NCBI GenBank assembly: GCA_964463605.1
Contig: CAYXBZ010000008.1
Location: 1-25,468 of the forward strand
Direction of reading: 5' to 3'
Source of the DNA: DAOLOF01 sp964463605
GTDB lineage: Bacteria > Patescibacteriota > Microgenomatia > UBA1400 > PJMF01
DNA: 25,468 nucleotides
Under the pieces are notes generated by a model. That model saw only the letters and a list, made by a program, of their open reading frames with translations. It was not told the DNA's origin and ran no database searches. Positions within the stretch are counted from its first letter, which is position 1. The number at the start of each line of letters is the position of its first letter. Made by a program: the position numbers and the translations under genes. This document shows, piece after piece, positions 16,007 through 23,400 of the stretch.

Positions 16007-17247
16007 TGTAATTTTTTTATAACAAAATGTTGGTAGTTGTTAACTGGTTTTAAATATTTTTTTAGTGTACCAAAATGCTGGTGAAAAAGATGTTTTCTTA
16101 AGTTAAGACTATCCGCTTGCCTAAAATGACCATAGTATGAATTAAGCGCGGCTTGCAAATATTTAATTTGCTCTGAAGTTGGCTTTGCTTTAAGTGCCAC
16201 CGCCTCTTGTCGCTGGTGGTTGTGTACCCACAACATTCCTTGGTTAAAATTATATAAAATGGTTTTAACTTGTTTTACAGTCTTATTACGTACATAAATG
16301 CGGTGAGGTTTAACTAAATAGCCTACAAAATCAACACCTTGATAAATTGAAGCGAGTTTGGTTTTGGTGGGATTAAGCTTTAACTTTAGTTTAGCTTGCA
16401 AAAATTCCTTGATATTCTCCTGCCAATATTGTAGTTGTTGTTTGTCTTGACTTAACATCACTACATCATCGGCATAACGCAAATAATATTTAATCTTTAA
16501 CTGACGTTTGCAAAATTGATCAAGTTGATTGAGGTAAACATTAGCAAAAAATTGAGAGGTTAAATTGCCAATCGGCAGGCCTTTACTTTTGGGTTGATTA
16601 AAAAGAGACTTATGTTTGGGTACTTTGGCATGCAGCTGTTCACTACCGTTTAAATGATAATTGCTAGTTGGATCATGGTTGATAATGATTTTTGTTAACC
16701 ACAACAACTGTTTTTGTTTAACTGGTTCGCAGTTGTAATAGCGTTGAATATGCTGCTTCAAAATGGTGTTTAGGGTTGGCTTGTCGATTCGAGCAAAAAA
16801 ATTACTGATATCAAGCTGTTGGTAAAATCCAGGCTGGGAGAAATTTTTGGTTAATTGTTGTAGAAAATGTGATAAATAATTTGCTGCCACATGACCACCT
16901 TTATATTTGCGACAGGCAAAAGAATGAAAGACAAACTGCTTTTCAAAGCGCGGTTCTAGTTGGTTAACTAGTAAATGATGTACTACTCGATCTTTAAAAT
17001 CTGCCGCGAAAATTTCGCGGAGCTTGGGGTAACTAACGGCAAAACAAATGGATTTTGTAGGAAAATATTGATAATTTTTTAGATTTTGTCTAAGCGTTGC
17101 CAGATTTTTAAATAATTGGTTTTTAAAAATTAAGGCATTAACAGAATGCTGCTTGTGTTGGCGGCAAGAGTGATAGGCAGCAACTAGTTTGGGGTAAGAA
17201 ACAAGCAAAGAGTAGTTGATTTTTATCAAACCTGGCGGCTTAGCCAT
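16003..17247 (-). CDS. DGR-type reverse transcriptase
   Basis: A 414-residue RNA-directed DNA polymerase. Motif A is QLDISNFF with catalytic D146. The GLPIGNLTSQFFANVYL segment (223-239) carries the GxxxSQ signature found in DGR RTs, where group II intron and retroviral RTs usually differ. Motif C is YADD (258-261) in LRYADDVVMLS. A GYLV thumb-proximal motif and a basic C-terminal helical region (about 320-414) follow. No maturase, endonuclease or protease domain is present. In other DGRs this enzyme misreads template adenines. It is the first gene of a leftward RT-avd pair, and its start is only 24 bp from the divergent FN3 gene. The ATG at 17247 follows a TATAGT-like -10 at leaderless distance. 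Confidence 0.95.
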   Translation of the reverse strand: MAKPPGLIKINYSLLVSYPKLVAAYHSCRQHKQHSVNALIFKNQLFKNLATLRQNLKNYQYFPTKSICFAVSYPKLREIFAADFKDRVVHHLLVNQLEPRFEKQFVFHSFACRKYKGGHVAANYLSHFLQQLTKNFSQPGFYQQLDISNFFARIDKPTLNTILKQHIQRYYNCEPVKQKQLLWLTKIIINHDPTSNYHLNGSEQLHAKVPKHKSLFNQPKSKGLPIGNLTSQFFANVYLNQLDQFCKRQLKIKYYLRYADDVVMLSQDKQQLQYWQENIKEFLQAKLKLKLNPTKTKLASIYQGVDFVGYLVKPHRIYVRNKTVKQVKTILYNFNQGMLWVHNHQRQEAVALKAKPTSEQIKYLQAALNSYYGHFRQADSLNLRKHLFHQHFGTLKKYLKPVNNYQHFVIKKLQ

Positions 17248-17271
17248 TTTTTTACTATACTAAATACATTC
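17248..17271. promoter_or_regulatory. 24-bp divergent promoter between RT and FN3 gene
   Basis: TATACT (17256-17261) lies 10 bp before the rightward ATG at 17272. On the other strand TATAGT (17259-17254) lies 6 bp before the leftward ATG at 17247. The two -10 elements overlap, so both transcripts would be leaderless or nearly so and polymerases would compete. Neither has a strong -35, and no Shine-Dalgarno sequence is present for either gene. Confidence 0.45.
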
Positions 17272-20200
17272 ATGCAGTTAATCAAAAGCTTGTCATTATG
17301 GGCCTTGTTGTTGTGTGTGGCTGTGCTGGGTGGAATTTACTTTGCACAAAATGCTTTAAGTGTCGGCTCCAGCCCTGTTATTGGGCAAGCAGAAATTATG
17401 AATACCGGCGAAAGTTTGTATTTTGATAGCGAGCCTTATGAAGCCAATGTGGTGATTACTGACCCCGACCCAGACAATAACAATTTGCGCACTTTATCTG
17501 GTTATGTTTGGTCTGAAGATTTGGGTTGGATTGATTTTGGCAACAGTGAAAATGGCGGGCCGGTGGCGGTAGATTACGAGACCGGTGCTTTATCCGGCAG
17601 AGCTTATGTTTTAAACACAGGTGGTTTTATTGATTTTTCTGGTGATGATTTTAATGCCAGCGTGATCATTGATCCCAGCACTGGCATCTGGTCTGGTTAT
17701 GGCTGGTCAAATGATACCGGTTGGATTAATTTTGGTGAAACTGGGGTGGCAGTAGAAGAAACAGAACCTCCTACCAATCCTACCACCACCAGTGGTTATG
17801 CCAGTAGCAGTAAAGCCCTTGGTCTAGCTTCGTCTGAAGGAGCTGATGGTGAGTTAGAGACTGATGATGACATCTGGTACAACCATGAGCAGCCTTATTT
17901 TGAGTGGTTTGGAGCTTCCGACGATGGTAGTGGCTACGTAAGTGGAGTGGCAGGCTATTATGTTTATTTTGGCACCGATGCCAATGCTATTCCGGAAACT
18001 CACGGTGCTTCTCAAGAAGAAGCATATTATACTGCCAACGGTTTAATTTCTGGCGAAACTTACTATTTGCGAGTGCAAGCTTATGATGCTGCTGGCAACA
18101 TTTATTCTGATTCCGCTGAAGAATACACTCTTTATATTTATAAATACGATGGTGCTCAGCCAGTTAATCCGGCTGGCCTGTCTGCTCCTCAAACTTATCG
18201 CAATAGTATAGATAGTTTTACCATTTATTGGCCAGATTCAGGCAACAACGCAGCCTATGATTTACCGGTGGGAGCCAGCGGGATTAAAGGTTATCAGTAC
18301 AAGATTGGTGAAGTCGGTACTTGGCATGGCAGCTTGCATACTGGTGAGGAAGATTGTGCCGATGTGATTGCTGGCACTTCTTATACACTTGATCCTGAAT
18401 TTGACAATTTACAAACTGGAGAAAATAATTTTTATCTGCGCACTGTGGATAACGCTTGCAATATTGCCAGTTCAGCCGTTAGTGCTATCTTAAAATACTC
18501 GGGTGAGGCTCCATCAGAACCGCAAAATTTAAGTGTGGATCCTGCTACTAATGAACAAAACAACTTTGCATTTAGCTGGCAAGCCCCCAATACATTTACC
18601 GGCCAAGAGTCTGGCTTGAATTATTGCTACACAGTTAACACCGTGCCCTCAGCCTTAAACTGCAGCTGGACTAGTGACTTAAGCTTGAGCGCTGGATCGT
18701 ATGCTACTCAGCCTGGGACCAACTCTTTTTATGTAGTGGCTAAAGATGAAGCTGGCAATGTGAATTATGATGCTTATAGCTCAATCAACTTTACAGCTAA
18801 CACTTCTGCGCCCGGTGTGCCGCGCAGCTTAGATGTAGCTGACATTTCAATTAAAGCTACCTCTAACTGGAAATTGGTTATTTCTTGGGAGGAGCCAGGT
18901 GAAGTGGGAGCCGGAGTTGAAAGCTATCAAGTTTTCCGTAGCACTAGCAGCACCAACTGTTCGAGCAATTTATCTGGTTTTAGTCGCATTGGCAGCACTG
19001 CTGGCACTTCTTACACTGATGCTGGTTTGAGTCAGCAAGATTATTATTATTGTCTTAAGGCTTGTGATAGTGCCAATAATTGCAGTGCTGTTTCAGCTAC
19101 CGCCACAGGCTATCCCACTGGCAAGTTTACCGAAGCCGCTAGTTTGACCGCCAAGCCAGTTGTGTCTGGTATTACCACTAAGCAAGCTACTATTACTTGG
19201 AGTACAGGCCGCGACAGCGATTCAAAAGTGCAGTATGGTCCTGAATCAGGCGAGTATTACGAAGAAGAGCCTTCTAAATCAGCCCAGACCACCGATCACA
19301 GCATTACTTTATCTAACCTGTCTGCCGGGACCACTTATTATTTTAAAGCCAAATGGACTGATGTTGATGGCAACACTGGTTTATCCGATGAATACTCTTT
19401 CACTACTGATGCCGCTCCTATTGTGCAGGAAGTGAATGCAAGCAATATTAATCTGGACAGAGCCATAATCCAGTTTACTTCTAAAGATGCCAGCAAAGCT
19501 AGAATTTATTATGGGCCTACCACTACTTTTGGTGGGGTAAAAGAAATTAACGTTAGTTCTTTAGAAACCACTTATAGTGTTGATTTAACTGATTTAGAAG
19601 ATGGGACTAAATATTTTTACCGCGTTAATTTATTTGATAGCGAAGATGAAGAATATCAGGGTGATATTTATTCGTTCACAACTCTGCCCAGACCGCGTTT
19701 AAGCAATGTCCGTATTCAGCAAGTGCGCAACAGCGCTCAGCCCTCCATTTTGGTTAGTTGGCAAAGCAATACTGATGTCAGCTCGATTGTAACCTACTGG
19801 CCGGCCAATGAATCTTCCGCTGTGCGAGATGAAGTCAATGTGGCTTTAAAAAGTGGCGAACATGAAATGTTAGTGCGTGGTCTTTATGCTGACACGACAT
19901 ATAATCTACAAGTTAAAGGCAGAGACAAATTGGGCAATGAAGCTGTTTCTGATTTACTCTCATTTACCACTGCTACGGATACTAGACCACCTCAAATTAG
20001 TAGCCTGAGCGTTGAAGGAGCCACTATTCCTCCCAATCGCACTGCCGGCCAAGAATCAACTGCCCAACTGGTGGTAGCCTGGAACACAGATGAACCAGCT
20101 ACCTCTCAAGTAGAGTTTGGCGAAGGTTCTGGCACTAGCTACTCTCAAACTACCCAACTGGATAATAAGCTAACTTATAATCATTTGGTGGTAATTAGCA

Positions 20201-20376
20201 ATTTAACTCCTAGCAAGGTGTATCACGTTAGAGCTATTTCTAAGGATAAGGCTGGCAATGAAAGCAAATCGGTTGATAATGTGGTCATTACCCCCAAAGC
20301 AACTGATAATGCCCTTGATTTAGTGATTACCAATTTAAGTGAAGCTTTTAGTTTCTTTGGAGGCTTAAGGCAATAG
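17272..20376 (+). CDS. Large secreted surface protein with fibronectin type III-like repeats
   Basis: A 1034-residue protein with an N-terminal signal peptide (about 1-29). Residues about 75-155 contain two related Trp-rich units (SGYVWSEDLGWIDFG and SGYGWSNDTGWINFG), 66 residues apart. From about 200 onward it consists of about eight beta-sandwich units of 90-110 residues. Their linkers begin near residues 298, 412, 512, 618, 713, 805 and 903. They carry FN3 features such as SAGTTYYFKAKWTDVDGN and YYLRVQAYDAAGN. Paired cysteines occur in the middle units. No LPXTG motif or C-terminal anchor is seen. Its stop is one base before the ABC ATPase start, so it heads that operon. Adhesion or a cell-surface role is inferred; an enzyme domain is not visible. 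Confidence 0.8.
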   Translation: MQLIKSLSLWALLLCVAVLGGIYFAQNALSVGSSPVIGQAEIMNTGESLYFDSEPYEANVVITDPDPDNNNLRTLSGYVWSEDLGWIDFGNSENGGPVAVDYETGALSGRAYVLNTGGFIDFSGDDFNASVIIDPSTGIWSGYGWSNDTGWINFGETGVAVEETEPPTNPTTTSGYASSSKALGLASSEGADGELETDDDIWYNHEQPYFEWFGASDDGSGYVSGVAGYYVYFGTDANAIPETHGASQEEAYYTANGLISGETYYLRVQAYDAAGNIYSDSAEEYTLYIYKYDGAQPVNPAGLSAPQTYRNSIDSFTIYWPDSGNNAAYDLPVGASGIKGYQYKIGEVGTWHGSLHTGEEDCADVIAGTSYTLDPEFDNLQTGENNFYLRTVDNACNIASSAVSAILKYSGEAPSEPQNLSVDPATNEQNNFAFSWQAPNTFTGQESGLNYCYTVNTVPSALNCSWTSDLSLSAGSYATQPGTNSFYVVAKDEAGNVNYDAYSSINFTANTSAPGVPRSLDVADISIKATSNWKLVISWEEPGEVGAGVESYQVFRSTSSTNCSSNLSGFSRIGSTAGTSYTDAGLSQQDYYYCLKACDSANNCSAVSATATGYPTGKFTEAASLTAKPVVSGITTKQATITWSTGRDSDSKVQYGPESGEYYEEEPSKSAQTTDHSITLSNLSAGTTYYFKAKWTDVDGNTGLSDEYSFTTDAAPIVQEVNASNINLDRAIIQFTSKDASKARIYYGPTTTFGGVKEINVSSLETTYSVDLTDLEDGTKYFYRVNLFDSEDEEYQGDIYSFTTLPRPRLSNVRIQQVRNSAQPSILVSWQSNTDVSSIVTYWPANESSAVRDEVNVALKSGEHEMLVRGLYADTTYNLQVKGRDKLGNEAVSDLLSFTTATDTRPPQISSLSVEGATIPPNRTAGQESTAQLVVAWNTDEPATSQVEFGEGSGTSYSQTTQLDNKLTYNHLVVISNLTPSKVYHVRAISKDKAGNESKSVDNVVITPKATDNALDLVITNLSEAFSFFGGLRQ

Positions 20377-20377
20377 T

Positions 20378-21157
20378 ATGAGTCACAGTTCTGCCCCCGC
20401 CATCTACCTAGAAAAAATCAATAAGTCGTTTAAGACTGCCCAAAAACCAGTGCAAGTATTAAATAATATTAGCTTAACTGTGGATGAAGGAGACTTTTTA
20501 ATTATTTTTGGGCCATCAGGTTGTGGCAAATCAACACTACTTCATGTAATTTTGGGTTTAGAACCACCTACCAGCGGTAATCAAGTTAAGGTTTTGGGTA
20601 ATCAGATTTATGCTGGCTTAAAAACCAATCAGGGTTGGTTTGATGAAGACGATGCTGCCGAGTTTAGAAAAGAACATATTGGTATGGTTTATCAGCAAAC
20701 TTATTGGATTAAATCCCAGAACGTAGTGCAAAACGTGGCTTTCCCTTTACTTTTACTTGGTGAGAGTGAGTTGAAAGCTGCAAGCAAGGCTAAACAAGTT
20801 TTAGAGTCGGTGGGCATGCTTGATTGGAGTGAGTATATTCCCACAGAACTATCATCTGGACAACAACAGCGGGTTAACCTAGCACGAGCTTTAATCACTA
20901 ACCCAGAAATTTTAATTACGGATGAACCTACCGGCAATCTTGATTTTCAATCAGGTCAAGAGCTAATGGAAATGTTAGTTAAGTTAAATAAAGCTGGCAA
21001 AACCATTATTATGGTAACGCACGACTTAGAGTACTTGCCCTATGCTACTAAAGCGGCCGAGATGTTTGATGGTGCAATAAAAGGTGTTTACACTGGTCAG
21101 GAAAAGAAAAACATTTTAAAAAATTTAAGAACCAAAAAAGTGGAGTTAGTGGGATGA
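20378..21157 (+). CDS. ABC transporter ATP-binding protein (LolD/MacB-like)
   Basis: A 259-residue ATPase subunit. It has Walker A GPSGCGKST (45-53), a Q-loop in MVYQQTYW (about 103-110), the signature LSSGQQQRVNLARAL (158-172), Walker B ILITDEPTGNLD (178-189) and an H-loop MVTHD. The PTGNLD and LSSGQQQR forms are typical of the MacB/LolD/FtsE subgroup. That subgroup works with FtsX-type permeases in mechanotransmission or export rather than solute import. The start lies one base after the upstream stop, and its own stop overlaps the permease start by ATGA. The gene is therefore almost certainly co-translated with the permease. The C-terminal 40 residues are basic. Confidence 0.93.
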   Translation: MSHSSAPAIYLEKINKSFKTAQKPVQVLNNISLTVDEGDFLIIFGPSGCGKSTLLHVILGLEPPTSGNQVKVLGNQIYAGLKTNQGWFDEDDAAEFRKEHIGMVYQQTYWIKSQNVVQNVAFPLLLLGESELKAASKAKQVLESVGMLDWSEYIPTELSSGQQQRVNLARALITNPEILITDEPTGNLDFQSGQELMEMLVKLNKAGKTIIMVTHDLEYLPYATKAAEMFDGAIKGVYTGQEKKNILKNLRTKKVELVG

Positions 21158-23193
21158 GAAATAAAAACAAAAAACAATCATTTTTGGCTAGTTTAATTAG
21201 TTATCTCAAATTATTTATTGAGTTAACGGCTTTAATTTTAGGCTATTTAGTTTACCAATTAATTAATGTCGGTTTAAAGTTAATCCCGGGCAAGCTATCA
21301 AACCGCTTTGCTACTTTTAGCGCCAATTCATACCAAAAATTAGTAGACAAACTAGATCGACCCAAAAACCATTCCATTAGTCGTTTAAGCTTAATTAAGC
21401 TCTCTACTCAAAACCTAGCTTCAAAAAAATCTAGAACTTTAATTACCATTGGCGGAATGGCTGTCGGTATTGGCTCGATTGTGTTTTTAGTTTCGATTGG
21501 CTATGGTTTGCAAGATTTAGTGGTGTCTCGGGTCGCCCGCTTAGAAGAGCTCAAGCAAACCGATGTAATTGCCCAACCTAATAGTGAGCTTAAAATCAAT
21601 GACGAATCGCTGAGTAACTTTAATAACTTGAGTGAAGTTGAACAAGTCTTACCTTTAATCTCAGTGGTGGGGCGAGTGACTTACAAGCAAGCCGTATCTG
21701 ACATGGCAGTTTATGGAGTGACCAGTTCGTATTTAGAGACTTCTGCTATTCAGCCAATTCGTGGTGAAATTTTTGAAAGTGACGATCTAGCTCGCTTAGT
21801 TTTTGAAAAAGTAGAAGTTAGCGGAGAAAATTTAATTCTTGGTGAAGTAGCAGGAGCTCAAATCACTCAGGCTGATTTTGGTCAGAGTGTGGGAGAAGTT
21901 CAAGTTGATATTGAGCCCCATATTTGGCTCAGGGTTCGCGAATCTCCCAACACCAACTCAGAAATTTTGGGTTACACCAAGCGGCCTGAGGGACAGTTGT
22001 TTGGGGAAAAGGTTTATGGTTCAGCTTTTAGTGGTAGCGAAGCTGGCAACGTGGCGCAAACTTCTGAAGGTCAAGATTTGGGTTATTGGATTCAAACATC
22101 CGTCTTTGTGTGGCAAAAAGATGAGTTTGGAGAATATCAGCCTGTGGTTGGCGAGCAGGGAGAGCAACTGCAAAAAACTGGCTATATTGCTGAGCTTGGC
22201 TTGACTGCAACTCCAAAGCTTCAAGCTCAGGCCGTTGGTTCTGTGTTAGGAGTAACCGATGAGCAAAATACAGCCACCAATCCTGCCAGCGTTAGCCAGC
22301 AAACTGTAAATATTACTGATAGCGGAATTGATTGGGTTGAATTAGCAACTGATTCTGCTCAATTAGACCAAGAGTCGGTTCAGCAAGTTGTTCTATCAGA
22401 TTCAGCTCAGCGCCAAGCTGTGGTAAATCGAGCCATGTTAAATGTTCTGGGTTTAGCTGAAAACCAAGCTCTGGGAGAGAAGTTTGAAGCCAGTTTTATT
22501 GTGATGGGCAAGGCTTTAGGGCAAGCGGGAGAAAAAGTTGAATCAGTTCCAAGCGAATATGATATTGTGGGCATTATCCCGGGTGACAAAACTCCTCTGT
22601 TTTATGTGCCTTTTTTAGACCTGAGATCTTTAGGTATTGTAAATTATCAACAAGCTAAATTAGTGACATCTTCTCAACAAGTTTTGCCTGAAGCCCGACA
22701 AAAAATTGAAGCCATGGGTTATGTAACTCGCAGTGTAGTAGATACCGTTGATCAAATTGAAAGTATTTTTGCTACCACCAGATTGCTTTTGGCTCTGCTT
22801 GGTTTGGCTGCTCTGCTAGTAGCTTCTTTAGGTATGTTTAACACTTTAACGGTGTCTTTGTTAGAGCGAACCAGAGAGGTGGGGCTAATGAAAGCCCTAG
22901 GCATGAAATCACATGAGGTCAAGGAATTATTTTTAATTGAGTCACTAACAATGGGTTTGTTAGGTGGTGTCTTAGGGTTACTGCTTGGTTTCTTAAGCGG
23001 CAAGCTTTTAAGCATTGGCTTATCTGTTTTTTCAATTGCTAGAGGAGTTGGGGTAATGGATATTTCGTTAATTCCTGTTGGGTTTGTCGTGGTTATTATC
23101 TTTTTAGCTATTTTAGTGGGAATCATTACCGGTCTATATCCAGCCAAACGAGCTCGTCATATTTCAGCTTTGAATGCCTTGCGCTATGAGTAG
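21154..23193 (+). CDS. MacB/FtsX-like ABC permease with an SH3b-like insertion
   Basis: A 679-residue membrane subunit partnering the preceding ATPase. Residues about 13-45 form an extra hydrophobic N-terminal segment. The first core helix (about 95-117, TLITIGGMAVGIGSIVFLVS) is followed by a MacB-type extracytoplasmic domain. An FtsX domain (about 540-679) adds three more helices, with ERTREVGLMKALGM and the closing YPAKRARHISALNALRYE. Within the extracytoplasmic region, residues about 253-350 (WLRVRESPNTNSEILGY ... GYWIQTSVFVW ... TGYIAELG) resemble a bacterial SH3 domain, which often binds cell wall. Such an insertion is not part of textbook MacB, LolC or FtsX. The substrate is unknown. 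An export or lipoprotein/surface-protein role is inferred from subgroup and neighbours. Confidence 0.88.
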   Translation: MRNKNKKQSFLASLISYLKLFIELTALILGYLVYQLINVGLKLIPGKLSNRFATFSANSYQKLVDKLDRPKNHSISRLSLIKLSTQNLASKKSRTLITIGGMAVGIGSIVFLVSIGYGLQDLVVSRVARLEELKQTDVIAQPNSELKINDESLSNFNNLSEVEQVLPLISVVGRVTYKQAVSDMAVYGVTSSYLETSAIQPIRGEIFESDDLARLVFEKVEVSGENLILGEVAGAQITQADFGQSVGEVQVDIEPHIWLRVRESPNTNSEILGYTKRPEGQLFGEKVYGSAFSGSEAGNVAQTSEGQDLGYWIQTSVFVWQKDEFGEYQPVVGEQGEQLQKTGYIAELGLTATPKLQAQAVGSVLGVTDEQNTATNPASVSQQTVNITDSGIDWVELATDSAQLDQESVQQVVLSDSAQRQAVVNRAMLNVLGLAENQALGEKFEASFIVMGKALGQAGEKVESVPSEYDIVGIIPGDKTPLFYVPFLDLRSLGIVNYQQAKLVTSSQQVLPEARQKIEAMGYVTRSVVDTVDQIESIFATTRLLLALLGLAALLVASLGMFNTLTVSLLERTREVGLMKALGMKSHEVKELFLIESLTMGLLGGVLGLLLGFLSGKLLSIGLSVFSIARGVGVMDISLIPVGFVVVIIFLAILVGIITGLYPAKRARHISALNALRYE

Positions 23194-23227
23194 ATATTGA
23201 GTCGGTGCAAAATCAAATGCTTTATCT

Positions 23228-23255
23228 AAGTTTCCCTCTCAGAGGGAAACTTTTG
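23228..23255 (+). terminator. Intrinsic terminator of the FN3-ABC operon
   Basis: A perfect 12-base inverted repeat (AAGTTTCCCTCT / AGAGGGAAACTT) around a single C is followed by further T residues. It lies 35 bp after the permease stop, the expected place for the end of the operon. Confidence 0.8.
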
Positions 23256-23292
23256 GTTGTTTCTTTCCTTCTAAGAGAGAAATATTAGTCAT

Positions 23293-23399
23293 AAATATAT
23301 ACATCGTATGTAGATATATCACTTTTTTTGATTAAATATATATTTGACATGTAGATATCTATGGTATAATATCCAAATATATACATAGCATGTAGATAT
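23293..23399 (+). promoter_or_regulatory. Three 25-bp dyad repeats at a 41-bp period upstream of the AAA ATPase
   Basis: Copies begin at 23293, 23334 and 23375, exactly 41 bp apart. Copies 1 and 3 differ at two bases and each forms a near-perfect dyad: ATATATACAT, 3 bases, ATGTAGATAT. Copy 2 keeps the right half, but its left half is altered where it contributes to the -35. Copy 3 ends one base before the ATG at 23401. They look like cooperative operator sites. Confidence 0.7.
23344..23370 (+). promoter_or_regulatory. Promoter of the AAA/DUF4143 ATPase
   Basis: TTGACA (23344-23349) and TATAAT (23365-23370) are both perfect, with a short 15-bp spacer. The -35 lies in the second dyad repeat, and transcription would start inside the third, so a protein bound to the repeats would occlude the promoter. 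No clear Shine-Dalgarno sequence precedes the ATG. Confidence 0.6.
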
Positions 23400-23400
23400 T

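Larger units (their letters stand above)
14305..17247. mobile_element. Diversity-generating retroelement cassette
   Basis: The cassette comprises the target gene with VR, the TR, an Avd-like accessory gene and a reverse transcriptase. In characterised DGRs, TR RNA is reverse-transcribed with errors at adenines and the cDNA replaces VR. All components needed for this are present here. The target and TR read rightward, and avd and RT read leftward. No integrase, transposase or flanking target-site duplication was seen, so the cassette itself need not be mobile. Confidence 0.93.

Noticed and set aside
16003..17247. Group II intron or retron reverse transcriptase
   Set aside because: No maturase or endonuclease domain, no intron RNA ends and no msr/msd-like RNA were seen. 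The GxxxSQ motif, TR/VR pair and avd overlap identify a DGR.
16003..21157. Recoded TGA (genetic code 25)
   Set aside because: TGA ends the RT gene and the ABC ATPase in ATGA overlaps, and TGA does not interrupt conserved domains, so the standard bacterial code applies.
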